A DNA stretch of 64,000 nucleotides from Isochrysis galbana (taxonomy: Eukaryota > Haptophyta > Isochrysidales > Isochrysidaceae): positions 1,657,930-1,721,929 of the forward strand of contig CM030939.1 of assembly GCA_018136815.1 (NCBI GenBank), given 5' to 3'. Position numbers and translations under genes: made by a program. Position 1 is the first letter of the stretch. Every line of letters starts with the position of its first letter. Below are positions 1-9,301 of this stretch, one piece after another. Under the pieces are notes generated by a model that was not told where the DNA came from, made no database searches, and saw only the letters and a list, made by a program, of their open reading frames with translations.

Positions 1-605
1 CCCGACTTTGCACCAAGACTGAACGGGCTGCCGGCACTTTGGGGTAAATCCTGTTGTATTGTATAACCCACCAAGCACCATATTGACAGATGACACCCTT
101 GCAGCTGCGCCAATCGCCCAAACTGTCCGCGCGCACCGTGTCGAAATCGGCCACGCCCCCGGATTCAACGCTAGCGTCCCGGTGCCGTGATACGCACTAG
201 TACCCAACTTTGAGCCGTCATCGAGCGCGCCGCCGGATGTTTGCGGTTGATCCAGTTGTATGGTATGACCCAGCAAGCACCATATCGACAGATGACACCC
301 TTGCAGCCACGCCAATCGCCCAAACTGTCCGCGCGCACCGCGTCGAAATCGGCCACGCCCCCGGATTCAACGCTAACGTCCGCCGGTGCCGAGATACGCG
401 CGAGTACCCAGCTTTGAGCCGTCATCGAGCGCGCCGCCGGATGTTTGCGGTTGATACAGTTGTATGGTATGACCCATCAAGCACCATATCGACAGATGAC
501 ACCCTTGCAGCCACGCCAATCGCCCAAACTGTCCGCGCGCACCGCATCGAAATCGGCCACGCCCCCGGATTCAACGCGAACGTCCGCCGGTGCCGTGATA
601 CGCAC
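1..605. repeat. 204-bp tandem satellite, about three copies
   Basis: The same block recurs every 204 bp; for example, the block beginning gtcatcgagcgcgccgccgg starts at 218 and again at 422, and the block gacccagcaagcacc recurs in step. The first copy (1-213) is the most diverged, and the array probably continues off the left edge of the window. Because 204 is divisible by three, one frame stays open through two copies, but the translation resembles no family I know and I do not treat it as a gene. The array ends abruptly against an antisense LINE fragment near 606. Confidence 0.85.
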
Positions 606-925
606 GCAAATTCGTGTGAGACACCCGATAGATAGGGTAGCTTGGTTGGAGTTTGTCGCCGTATGCGGCTTTGAATTGTTCGTGCGCGTCGTCATCGACG
701 TAAAAGATCCAAGGGCCCTTGCGGCCCTTGTCCATCCCATCGGGGGTGGCGTCCAAGCCCTCTATCTAGCTTGGAAAGAAGAAACTTCATGTAAGTTGCT
801 GTATCCTCGCTCTTGATGTCCTTCTTGTCCTCTGCTAGTCTGCTAGCTGCGCTAGCTGAATGTAGAAAGGAGTGTCCTCCGGTTCTTCCTCCTCATCTTG
901 ATCATGAGGGGGAGAGGCGAATTGT
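606..925 (-). pseudogene. LINE ORF1 fragment (antisense)
   Basis: Read on the minus strand, this stretch encodes residues closely matching the middle of ORF1 of the full-length LINE at 51276-57576, including MDKGRKGPWIFYV and the acidic block before it. It lacks the start, the zinc-finger end and any ORF2 sequence, and is broken by small indels. It is a dead fragment between the 204-bp satellite and the copia element. The right boundary near 925 is approximate. Confidence 0.8.
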
Positions 926-3900
926 GTGGCTATGGGTGCGGGTGCGGGGCTGATCATCATGCAGACATATGCCCCCGCTTATCAACGTCTACGACCTCCG
1001 GCACTCGTTCTCGGCTCACACGACGTGCACTCGAATTACTCGATCGTGATGCCTCTCGTGTTGCGGCTGTGCCTGCCTCAACCTCATCATCAACCTACGC
1101 CCAGGCTGCTGCAACTACCCCTACACCTACTGTAACTAATCCACCTGAAGCATCACAGGCGCCACACCAGCCGCCTTCTACAAGTGGCACCCCTCTCATG
1201 GCCTATACCCAGGCCCATGCCGCGGCTTCTGCCATCGCATCAGATCAAAATGATGCTAATGGTGCCATCCAAGCCTACACCGCTAGCATGCGAACCTTTG
1301 GCTATGCCCTTTGTGCCAAAGGTCCCTTGCCTCTCCTTGCGACCGAGACTAAGACGCCGATTGAGGAAGAAGCTCTTGTTGACTCCATGGCTACGTTTTG
1401 GGTTGTTGACCGCCTTGACCGCTTGTGGCGCGTCACGGATGCCCACCCTCGCCTAGGTGTTGACACTGCTGCTGGTCCCGTTGTCGCCCAGGCAGTTGGG
1501 ATTGCTTTGGTGTACCTCCTTGTCGGCGACACTTGGGAATGCTACGAGATTCCAAACGTCCTTGTCTTGGCTGAGTGCAATACTGTGCTGTATTCTACAC
1601 GGGTTATGCGAGATCTTTTTGGTTTCCGCCATGACCTCGATGCAGGCTACATCCATGTTCCTGGCGCTCATCCCATACGTGTCCACGATGACTCAGCCGC
1701 ATTTCGCATCCCAGTGCGATTCGTGGCACCTTCTGACACCCGTCCTCACTCTGTCCGCTGCCCACTTCGCCCCTCCGCGGCCTCTGCTTCGGCAGCTGCT
1801 ACTGTGGTGCATGGAGACCTTGCCTCACACGCTCTGCTCTATCGACGCCTCGGTTTTCCTTACGCTGATCAATGGTCGCTTGTGCCCACCGCCACCGTTG
1901 GCCACAACCTGTCTCGCCACCGCCCCCCGACTGGCCTCCCCATGCCGGAAGCAGTTGTCCGTGGTCGCATGCGCGCCGCCCCCTTCTCCCGCCTCCCAAC
2001 TTCCCTTGACGCCCAACCGCCTCCCGGAGCCATGGTCTACATGGACTTTGCCGGCCCGCTTTTGGAGAGCATCCTCTTCAAGTACACATGCTACTGCGGT
2101 ACTGTGGATGCTGGTAGCGGCTTCACCCGGGTATGGCCCGCGCGAGCCATGACCGCCGAGGTCGCAGCCTCAGCTCTAGGCCAATTCATTGCAGACGTCG
2201 CCGCTCATCTTCGCTCCCTTGACGGCACATACAAGCCCTCCATTGTGCGATCCGACAAGGGAAGCGCTTTCCTCTCCTATCACTTCCGAGACTTCCTTGC
2301 TCACCGTCGTATCCGTGCAAGCTACTCATCGGAATACACGCCGCAACAAAACTCACATGTGGAACGTATGTGGGGCGTCACCTTTGGTACAGCCTGCGTC
2401 CTTCTTGCTGCTGCTGGTCTGCCTCCGTCCTTTCATCCCTTTGCCATGCAGACAGCGGTTTGGATCACCAACAGGCTTCCACGACCTTCTCGCCGGAACT
2501 TGTCGCCTTATCAACTCCTCACTGGGCATCCCCCTGACATCCGTTGTCTCTATGCTTTTGGTTGCCTTTGTGCCGTCGTTGCCCCCGTGCCGCGACGTGT
2601 TGGCGATCGCCACTTCGCCGACAGAGGTTGGTATGGCCTCTACATGGGGCCTTCTGAGGAGAGCCCTGGCCATGTTGTCTACTTACTCGACTCCAAACGT
2701 GTCATTGTTGCAGCCAAGATCCGCGTATGGGAGGACCAGTTCCCAGGCCTCAAGGATGAGCCTAGACCCAACTGGCTTGAGAATGACGACGATCCAGCTG
2801 CGTTTGCACCTGCCCCCTCCCCTGCCCCCGTTCCAACTCCTGTACCTGCACCTACTGCAGCACCATCTGCAATTCGTCGCTCCCCACGCCTCCTTGAGCT
2901 CGAGCACCAACGTCATGGTATGAATACTACTTCTGCTCATATGTCTTCCATGCAGAATACCTCTATGGCTCAGGCTGCAGCTGTGTTTGGTCTTGGAGCT
3001 GCAGCGACAGGGTTCGATTCTCGATCTGACCCTTTATGTTTTGCTTTTACCTCCGACCTGCTCACTACCGGCGACAGCTGTCCACCTTTTGCTCACGCCG
3101 GTAGCGACCATTCACCCTTCGCCCAAGCCGTCACCGTTGTTGCCGACATGGGGGATGTGACGGTCCCCAAGACGTACCGTCAAGCGCTTCAGTCCACCCA
3201 TGCCGACTATTGGCGCGTGGCCATCAACAAGGAGCTCGGCGGCCTCATGGCACTTCGCACTTGGGAGTGCGTTCCCGAGGACGCCATGCCCGAGGGCGCC
3301 AATCTTATGCATTGCCATTTTGTCTTCGCCGTCAAACGCAACGCCGACGGCTCCATCGAGAAATTCAAGGCCCGCCTCGTCGCCGACGGCAATACTCAAC
3401 GATACGGAGTCGATTTCGACCGCATCTTCTCTACCGTGGTCAAAACGGTTACCATCCGTCTCGTGCTTGCCATCGCTGCCGCTCGTGACTACAACTTGTC
3501 CTCCATNNNNNNNNNNNNNNNNNNNNNNNNNNNNNNNNNNNNNNNNNNNNNNNNNNNNNNNNNNNNNNNNNNNNNNNNNNNNNNNNNNNNNNNNNNNNNN
3601 NNNNNNCGACGTCCGCCAAGCTTATCTGCAAGCCACTCTTCCACAGCCCCTCTTCATGCGCATGCCACCTGGCCTCCCGCCTCGTGACTGTCGCGGGGTT
3701 CGTCTCGTGTGCAAATTATTGCGCTCTATCTATGGCCTCCGTCAAGCTGGGCGCGAATGGGCCGAGCTTCTCACCTCCTTCCTCCTGAAGTGGGGCTTCA
3801 CGCGCTCTACTATCGATGTCTGTCTCTACATCTTCATCAGCGGCTCGTCTTTGCTTTGGGTGCTGGTGTACGTGGACGACGCCCTCATCGTCGACAATGA

Positions 3901-4948
3901 CTCCGGCCTCCGCGCTCGTTTTGTTCACGATCTCGGCGATAGGTTCCCCATTGAAGACAAGGGCGAACTCTCGTGGATCCTCAATGTTGCCGTGGCTCGT
4001 GACCGTCCGCGTCGGATCCTCACCTTATCTCAGAGTCTTTACGTCTCAGATCTCCTTCAACGGCATGATGCTTTCCTATCTAGCACTACCACACGCACCT
4101 TCAAATCCCCTCTCGGCGCCCTCCACCTCGATCCATCTGATTCACCCACGCCTGGCTCTGTTGCTTTTGACTCCATGGCCTCCAAGCGCGACACCTATAT
4201 GGCCATCGTTGGGGGCCTCCTCTGGCTTGCCAACATGTCTAGGCCAGATCTCGCATATGCAGCCTCGCAGCTCTCACGCTTCATGACCAACCCTGGTCCT
4301 ACGCACTTCGCCGCTGCCGTCCGCGTCCTTTGCTACGTGCGTGACTCCTCCACCTGCGCTCTGCTCTTTCGCCCGGATACCTTGCTGCCCTTTCTAGTCC
4401 ATGTCGACTCAAATTGGGAATCTCGCTTCTCTTGTACGGGCGCCATCTTCTTTCTGTACGGCTGTCCTGTCCACTGGTTCTCCAAGACCCAACGCTCCGT
4501 CTCGTTGTCGAGCGCCGAGGCCGAGTACTTCGGTGCCATGCTTGCTGCCCGCGACATCCTCTTCATCCGGGATTTGCTTGTCGACCTATCTCTCCCGCCG
4601 GATGGCCCTACCCTTCTGTGCTCCGACTCCAAGTCTGCCATCAACATGTCCCTTGACCCCGTTGCCTTCAAAAAGACCAAGCACATAATGCGCGCCGCCG
4701 CTTTCCTCCGCGATCTCGTTGCAAAGCGCGCCCTCGCTATGCGACATGTCCCCGGTAACCTTATGCTTGCTGACATCCTCACCAAGCCCCTTGGGCCCGC
4801 TCCCTTCTGCCGTCTCCTATCCCTTCTAAACGACTGCGCGTCCATCATTGCACAAAGTCTGACGAGTTCAAATTCAAGTTCCGCCGAAGAAGCTACGGCA
4901 GGAACAACGTCTGCCTCTAAGACTGCCTCTGACGAAAAGCTCCAGTGA
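926..4948 (+). CDS. copia Gag-Pol polyprotein, partial, interrupted by a 100-N gap
   Basis: In order I see a Cys/His-rich stub at about 940-975 that may be the end of a Gag zinc knuckle; a Ser/Thr/Ala/Pro-rich linker; a protease-like stretch at about 1375, where the usual D-S/T-G core reads DSMAT, so glycine is missing; a GAG-pre-integrase block near 1810 (HGDLASHALLYRRLGF); an integrase core at about 2035-2540 (MDFAGP, VRSDKGSAF, YTPQQNSHVERMWG); RT from about 3170 with YVDD near 3870; and RNase H from about 4390 with the acidic blocks VDSNW, SSAEAEY and CSDSKS. Frames on the two sides of the N run differ, yet they become one frame if the gap holds no bases. Roughly 1300 codons would then be open with no stop. 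The start codon is not identifiable because the 5' end is lost. Confidence 0.8.
3507..3606. other. assembly gap of exactly 100 N
   Basis: A run of exactly 100 N, a conventional placeholder length. Left of it the copia RT reads ...YNLSS plus the first two bases of an Ile codon; right of it the third base and DVRQAYLQ follow, which is the normal RT order with nothing missing. Confidence 0.95.
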
Positions 4949-5052
4949 CATATACCACTCCGAGTATTACGACTGTCATGCAAGGCATTCTCCATTCTTC
5001 TACCCTTATCCTCTGTATCTAAGCCTCACCCTCCGTGCTCGCCTTATGGGGG

Positions 5053-5799
5053 GGTATCACAGAGTGCCGTCATCTGCCAACACAACCCATTGGTCCTTAC
5101 CGATAGAATCGGCTTTACCGATAACTTTGTCTGCCAGATTCCTTTTCATCAAGTCATCAGCCTCTTTCATCATGTGCACCACCTTCTGGACTCTTCTCTA
5201 CATTATCATCTGCAGTCGATGCACATCGAGTTCTTGGGGTTCCCGAGTCATTTGCACATCGACTTCTAGACCTCGCCTTCATCTTGGGGATCTCAGCTCA
5301 CTCTAGATCGACTTAGTGCACCTAAGGAATCTCACCTTCATCAACACTCACGACGCTTCATCGGCTCATACTAAGGCAATACTCGCCGATTCCCTAAATC
5401 CTTGATTCCTTCTTTGTTCCCTCGCACGCCTTCCTGTTTGTCTCAGAGTATTATCCAAAGAACCGTGGTGGGGTATATGTAAGGGTTTGTGCGTGTGTGG
5501 TCGTTGTAGAATCACCGTGCCCCAGGGGTATCTTGAGTTCCCCAGTGCCCCCAGGTGTCCCAGGTTCTGACCTCTCTCACCCCTGTACCACTGTCTCTCT
5601 CACTGTCTGTCATGACCCTCCTGCTTTTTGTTGCCGCCCTGGCTGCTTCCTGGCATCCAGCGCGATAGAGAATTCAATTGTCCATTATATTTATAGTCGC
5701 CTGACCTCGTCATGACCTTACATCAAGCCATCAGGTCATCAGGTCTAGAGGACCTAATATCATGATATCAGGACCTAATATCAGCCTTATGGAGCATCT
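5053..5799. other. gene-free stretch, possible copia 3' LTR
   Basis: No coding sequence with family resemblance is visible. The position just after the candidate polypurine tract makes it the expected place for the 3' LTR. Two near-copies of a short word (ggacctaatatcat and ggacctaatatcag) stand at about 5750-5785. No LTR pair is present in the window to prove the identity. Confidence 0.4.
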
Positions 5800-6091
5800 A
5801 TGCCCACCATGGGGAGTCCTTGTTGGGCTGGCAGGCCAGTGGGGGCAGGCGGCAGAGCCAGGGGCTGGCTCTGCTGGTCTGCAGGGAACAGGGCTCTCCG
5901 TGTTCCCTGCTTCTGTGCCTGGAGGGGAGGCGAGGGAGGAAGGATCATGTCGACGTCGCTGTCTGTCAGGGGGGCGGGCCGCTGTGAGCGCTTCGGCTCC
6001 GGCGGCCCCTGTGGGGCATCGTGACGGCGGAGGGCTGGGGATCGGGAGCGGTCGGCGCGCGCTCCATTGCTCGAACTATAACAATAGTTTT
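5800..6091 (-). mobile_element. LINE 5'-end fragment (antisense)
   Basis: The reverse complement begins with AAAACTATTGTTATAGTT, then a start codon (6067-6065) and the first part of ORF1 (the GCGCGCGCCGACCGCTCCC and CAAGGACTCCCCATGG blocks) as in the full-length element at 51276. The fragment stops about 290 bp in, so the 3' part is missing. Confidence 0.8.
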
Positions 6092-6568
6092 GTGAGACTT
6101 CTACAGAGTAGAATTCGAATCATACGAATACACGAATACCACTATATACCAGTCTTAGAATCCACACTAATAAGATTCACTTCCCTGGTGAGGGGCCTTA
6201 CCCCGTCGAACACTTATCGCCCAATGCGCACCCCATCTCCCTTGTATCCCCATCTTGCAGATTCTTCTCACTTCCGCGAGGTCTGGTGTTCACTCTCTCG
6301 CGCTCCTGTTCGCTCGTCAGCATGGAGAACAGTATCGCGATGAGGAAACTCACACGCGGGCGCTTCTTCTCCGACATGCAGATGGTTAGTGACCGTGGAC
6401 GCCAACAGCAACAACGCCTCTCATGGCTCCCCGTCTCATCCGCCCTCCCCCACCCCTCCCGCCCCCTCGTCTCGCCCCCCACCTGCTGAACGTCGGCTGG
6501 GGACAATCTAGAAGTCGAAATCACATGAACGGAAGGTGCAGGGTTTGGCTCTTCACGCCACTTCTGAA
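6092..6568. other. gene-free stretch, 3' flank of the secreted-protein gene
   Basis: Nothing with recognisable coding character is seen. It separates the antisense LINE fragment from the stop codon of the minus-strand secreted-protein gene and contains T/C-rich and pyrimidine-run sequence at about 6400-6485. Confidence 0.5.
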
Positions 6569-7285
6569 TTAATCGCAGTTGTAGTAGGTCGTTCCCGCCG
6601 ACTTGCACTTGAAGTAGAGCCCGTCTCTAACGTACTGGCAAAGCTTGCAACCGCCCGAGCAATCGTAGGGATAGCTGTTGGAGGGGGTTGAGAGAGCAGT
6701 AGCGGGGTCAAGGTATGCCCCTTCGCATTTCTCACGATCGGCCTGAGTTCCAACAACTGAGGGTGAGATCCCCACGTTGTAACACCACTGGTTTCCAATG
6801 GGCCCGTTGCGAATTGTACGGCCTTCCGCAAGGCTACCAATACATGGCAGTGAGGGGGGCGACGGGGGGGGTTGCGATGGTGGAGAGATGGGTTGTGGTG
6901 GTGACGAGATGGGTGGCGCCGGGCTTGGTGGACTCCCGGGGATGAAGGTATCGTGTAGCCAGCGGACTGCGTAGAGGACGGCAGCAACGATTCCAGTCCA
7001 CAGAAAGACTCGCGTGTACGGCGGATGTGAGGACTGCGCAGGTGAGGATGGCGGCGGAAAGGGCGGCGAGGACGGCGGAAAGGGCGGCGAGGACGGCGGA
7101 TCTGGCACCAGTCGTCCGCCGCAGTCGATGCAGTCGGTGCCCAAGGTGCAAGTATCGTACTCAGCACCCGGGCCACCATCATCGCAAGAGCCATCGGAGT
7201 TTGAGGCGCAGGAATATAAGCAGACGTTGGCCGCCTCCGCCAAGACCAGAGTAGCGAGGAGCAGAAGAGGGCGGAGTGCGGCCAT
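6569..7285 (-). CDS. secreted or membrane-anchored Cys/Pro-rich protein
   Basis: A 238-residue protein starting at an ATG at 7285. Residues 1-19 form a good signal peptide (MAALRPLLLLATLVLAEAA). Residues 20-57 hold six cysteines in a CLYSC...CDDGGPGAEYDTC..GTDCIDCG pattern, which I associate with extracellular proteins of haptophytes and related algae. A first proline run follows, then a single hydrophobic segment (VFLWTGIVAAVLYAV), a second Ser/Pro-rich run and a C-terminal Cys-rich part (CIGSL...WCY...CEG...CSGGCKLCQY...CKS...NCD). I infer an extracellular, membrane-anchored protein of unknown function. No intron is needed. The GA-rich strand (CT on plus) lies directly upstream of the ATG. 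Confidence 0.7.
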   Translation of the reverse strand: MAALRPLLLLATLVLAEAANVCLYSCASNSDGSCDDGGPGAEYDTCTLGTDCIDCGGRLVPDPPSSPPFPPSSPPFPPPSSPAQSSHPPYTRVFLWTGIVAAVLYAVRWLHDTFIPGSPPSPAPPISSPPQPISPPSQPPPSPPSLPCIGSLAEGRTIRNGPIGNQWCYNVGISPSVVGTQADREKCEGAYLDPATALSTPSNSYPYDCSGGCKLCQYVRDGLYFKCKSAGTTYYNCD

Positions 7286-8420
7286 CCCGTCTCTCCTCTC
7301 TCTCTCCCTCCCTCTCCCCCTCTCCCTCTCCCTCTCTCTCTATCCGTATCTCCCCCCGTTTCTTTCTCTTTCTCTCTCTCCCCCCCCCCCTCTCTCCCCC
7401 TCTCCTCCCTACTGCTCTCTCGCGCCCTCTCTCTCTCCCCCCCGTCTCTCTCTCGCTCTCCCCCCCCCCTCTCCCTCTCCCTCTCTCTCTTCTTCTCTGC
7501 TCGACCCTCCCCTCTCTCTCCCCTTCCCTTCCCCTCCCCCCTCGCTTCTTCGGTTTCTCTCCATCGTTTACTGAGTTCTTCGCGAGACATTTACCATCTC
7601 TCTCCCCAGGGACTGCGTGCTGCGCTGAACGCGCACCACTCTCTTGGTAGAAGCGTCATCTCTCACATAGACGTGGGTCCCTCTTTTGTGACACGGGCCC
7701 CCTCTCCCCCCCCGTTCCGCTTCCCCCCCCCCCGCTCTCTCTCTCTCTCTCTTCTCGTGCATCCGCGAGGTCCCCCCCTCTCCTCTCTTTTCTCTCCGAG
7801 GCTCCCTCTTCTCTTCCCTCTCCCTCCCCCCCCCCCCACCCTCTCTCCCTCCCTCCTCGCCGCTGGCGCCGCTCTCTCGCTCGGTCCCCGCCTCCCCCCC
7901 CCCCCCCTCTCTTCTCTCTTCTCTCTCCCCCCCCGCCCCCTCCCCCTCTCCCCTCTCTCTTCTCTCTTCTCTCTTCTCTCTCTCTCTCTCCGTTCTCTCC
8001 TCTCTCTTCTCCCCCCTCGCGAACAAGGGCTCTCCTATCCACCGGTCCCACGATTCCCCAGGGGGGGGGCGGGGGCGGGCGGGGGGCGGGCGGGGGGGCG
8101 GGCGGGGCGGGCGGGGGGGGGGACCTCTATGGCTCGAGGGAGGGCGCGTTCCCAATCTCGGCGCGGCAGATCGGGTCGCGTCCCTCGCGGAGTGCGGAGA
8201 GATCCTCTTTGGGACCGGAGAATCTGTGGGTCGAAACTTCCTCGGCACCCATGTCCGAGGCGACGACGGGCACTGCGAACGACGCGCGGAGGGCGCGCGG
8301 AGGGTGGGTCTACATCATATGCAACGTCCCTTCCTCTGAATACATGGAGCTCAGAGCACTCATGAAGGTGCTTCCTGACAGACGCATGATTCTAGGGCGG
8401 TCAAACAGGGCTTTCTAACT
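7286..8420. repeat. CT-rich low-complexity tract and G-run cluster
   Basis: About 700 bp of (CT)n and C-runs occupy 7290-8020, followed by a block at about 8059-8121 made almost wholly of G-runs spaced by single C or CGGGC. Long Ser/Leu/Pro or Arg/Glu/Gly readings across this stretch are composition artefacts. No gene is recognised. Confidence 0.8.
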
Positions 8421-8779
8421 ACTAATATGAGGGGGGGGGGATGGGGTAGCCCGGTCACTCACTCATTTTAACCACTATTTACTATTTTCCACCTACCCTG
8501 GGTGTCCAAGGATTCCTTAGGGTCCCCCCCCTACCTGCTACCTGCCCCGGCAACCGCCGCCCCCTGTCGCATTCGCGAATCGACACTCGTTAGGCTTCGC
8601 TCTTCTCTTCGTCGTTCGGTATTTATCGTTATAATTCTCTGCTTTCTCTCGTTCTCGGTCAAAAGCTTCGCTTGGATGCATGGGATCGTGGGTTGTGGAG
8701 CGCCCTCTCTCTTTCTCTCGAAGGGAAGGGAAGTTCCCCCACCTTTCTTCCTCCCAGGCGCCTCGCAAAAGGTTTAATT
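8421..8779. other. gene-free stretch
   Basis: Mixed sequence with C-runs; no coding sequence or repeat family I can name. Confidence 0.4.
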
Positions 8780-9200
8780 CGCTATCTCCCCGCGTTTCTT
8801 TACCTGCTTCTGGGGGCAATCAGGTTTGGCGGTTTGCCATCTCCCCTCGGAGATCGATTTCGGTTCGCTGCTTGGGTGAGGGAATCTTTCTCCTTGGTCC
8901 TTGGTTTGCCATCTCCCCTTGGAGATTGATTTAGATTCGCTGCTTTGGTTTTTGGTTATCCTTCTCCTTGATGCAAGTTGCATGAAAGCCCTTGGTCCCG
9001 TTGGTTTTTGGTTTTCTCCGCCTCCCTTGTGGTTGCTACTCAGGGTTGCTCGATAGAAACGTCTAGAAGGTCCACGCTCAACAGCAAGATTTCTTCGATT
9101 GCAAGGATATCTCGCTGCGATCTGTATCCAATGTGATCGCCGTGGTTGCGCGACATAACGTTCCTCTTCGACTTTCCGCCTTGGTGGGAAAATCCAAAGC
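8780..9200 (-). repeat. dispersed repeat, copy 1 (inverted relative to 43360-43610)
   Basis: The reverse complement of about 8990-9180 aligns with 43370-43560: shared words include gaggaacgtta/gaggagcgtta, gatacagatcgcagcga, aaatcttg, ttgagcgtg and gagcaaccctgagtag, in the same order and spacing. A minus-strand reading (RNLAVERGPSRRF here, RNLAVERDPAGRF at the other copy) is shared. The family is unknown; it may be a decayed transposon or gene remnant. Confidence 0.6.
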
Positions 9201-9227
9201 GAAGACACGCTCCGACCATCGCTTTGG

Positions 9228-9228
<1 letters not shown>

Positions 9229-9290
<62 letters not shown>

Positions 9291-9301
9291 CTCTCTCTCC
9301 G
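9229..9301. repeat. (CT)n microsatellite
   Basis: An almost pure CT dinucleotide run of about 70 bp, interrupted only by CGCT near 9287. Confidence 0.95.

Larger units (their letters stand above)
926..5052 (+). mobile_element. Ty1/copia-type LTR retrotransposon, 5' truncated
   Basis: The element carries the copia order protease-like, integrase, reverse transcriptase, RNase H in one frame. Its 5' end abuts an antisense LINE fragment at about 925, so the 5' LTR, primer-binding site and most of gag are missing. A purine run near 5044-5052 is a candidate polypurine tract, so the 3' LTR would follow it, but with no second LTR to compare I cannot delimit it. The 100-N run at 3507-3606 lies inside the RT region. 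Confidence 0.8.

Noticed and set aside
7290..8100. Long Ser/Leu/Pro-rich and Arg/Glu/Gly-rich open frames
   Set aside because: They follow from CT/GA dinucleotide composition on both strands and have no domain, start context or codon character of their own. The same applies to frames at 14380-16020, 23560-24460 and 34550-35375.
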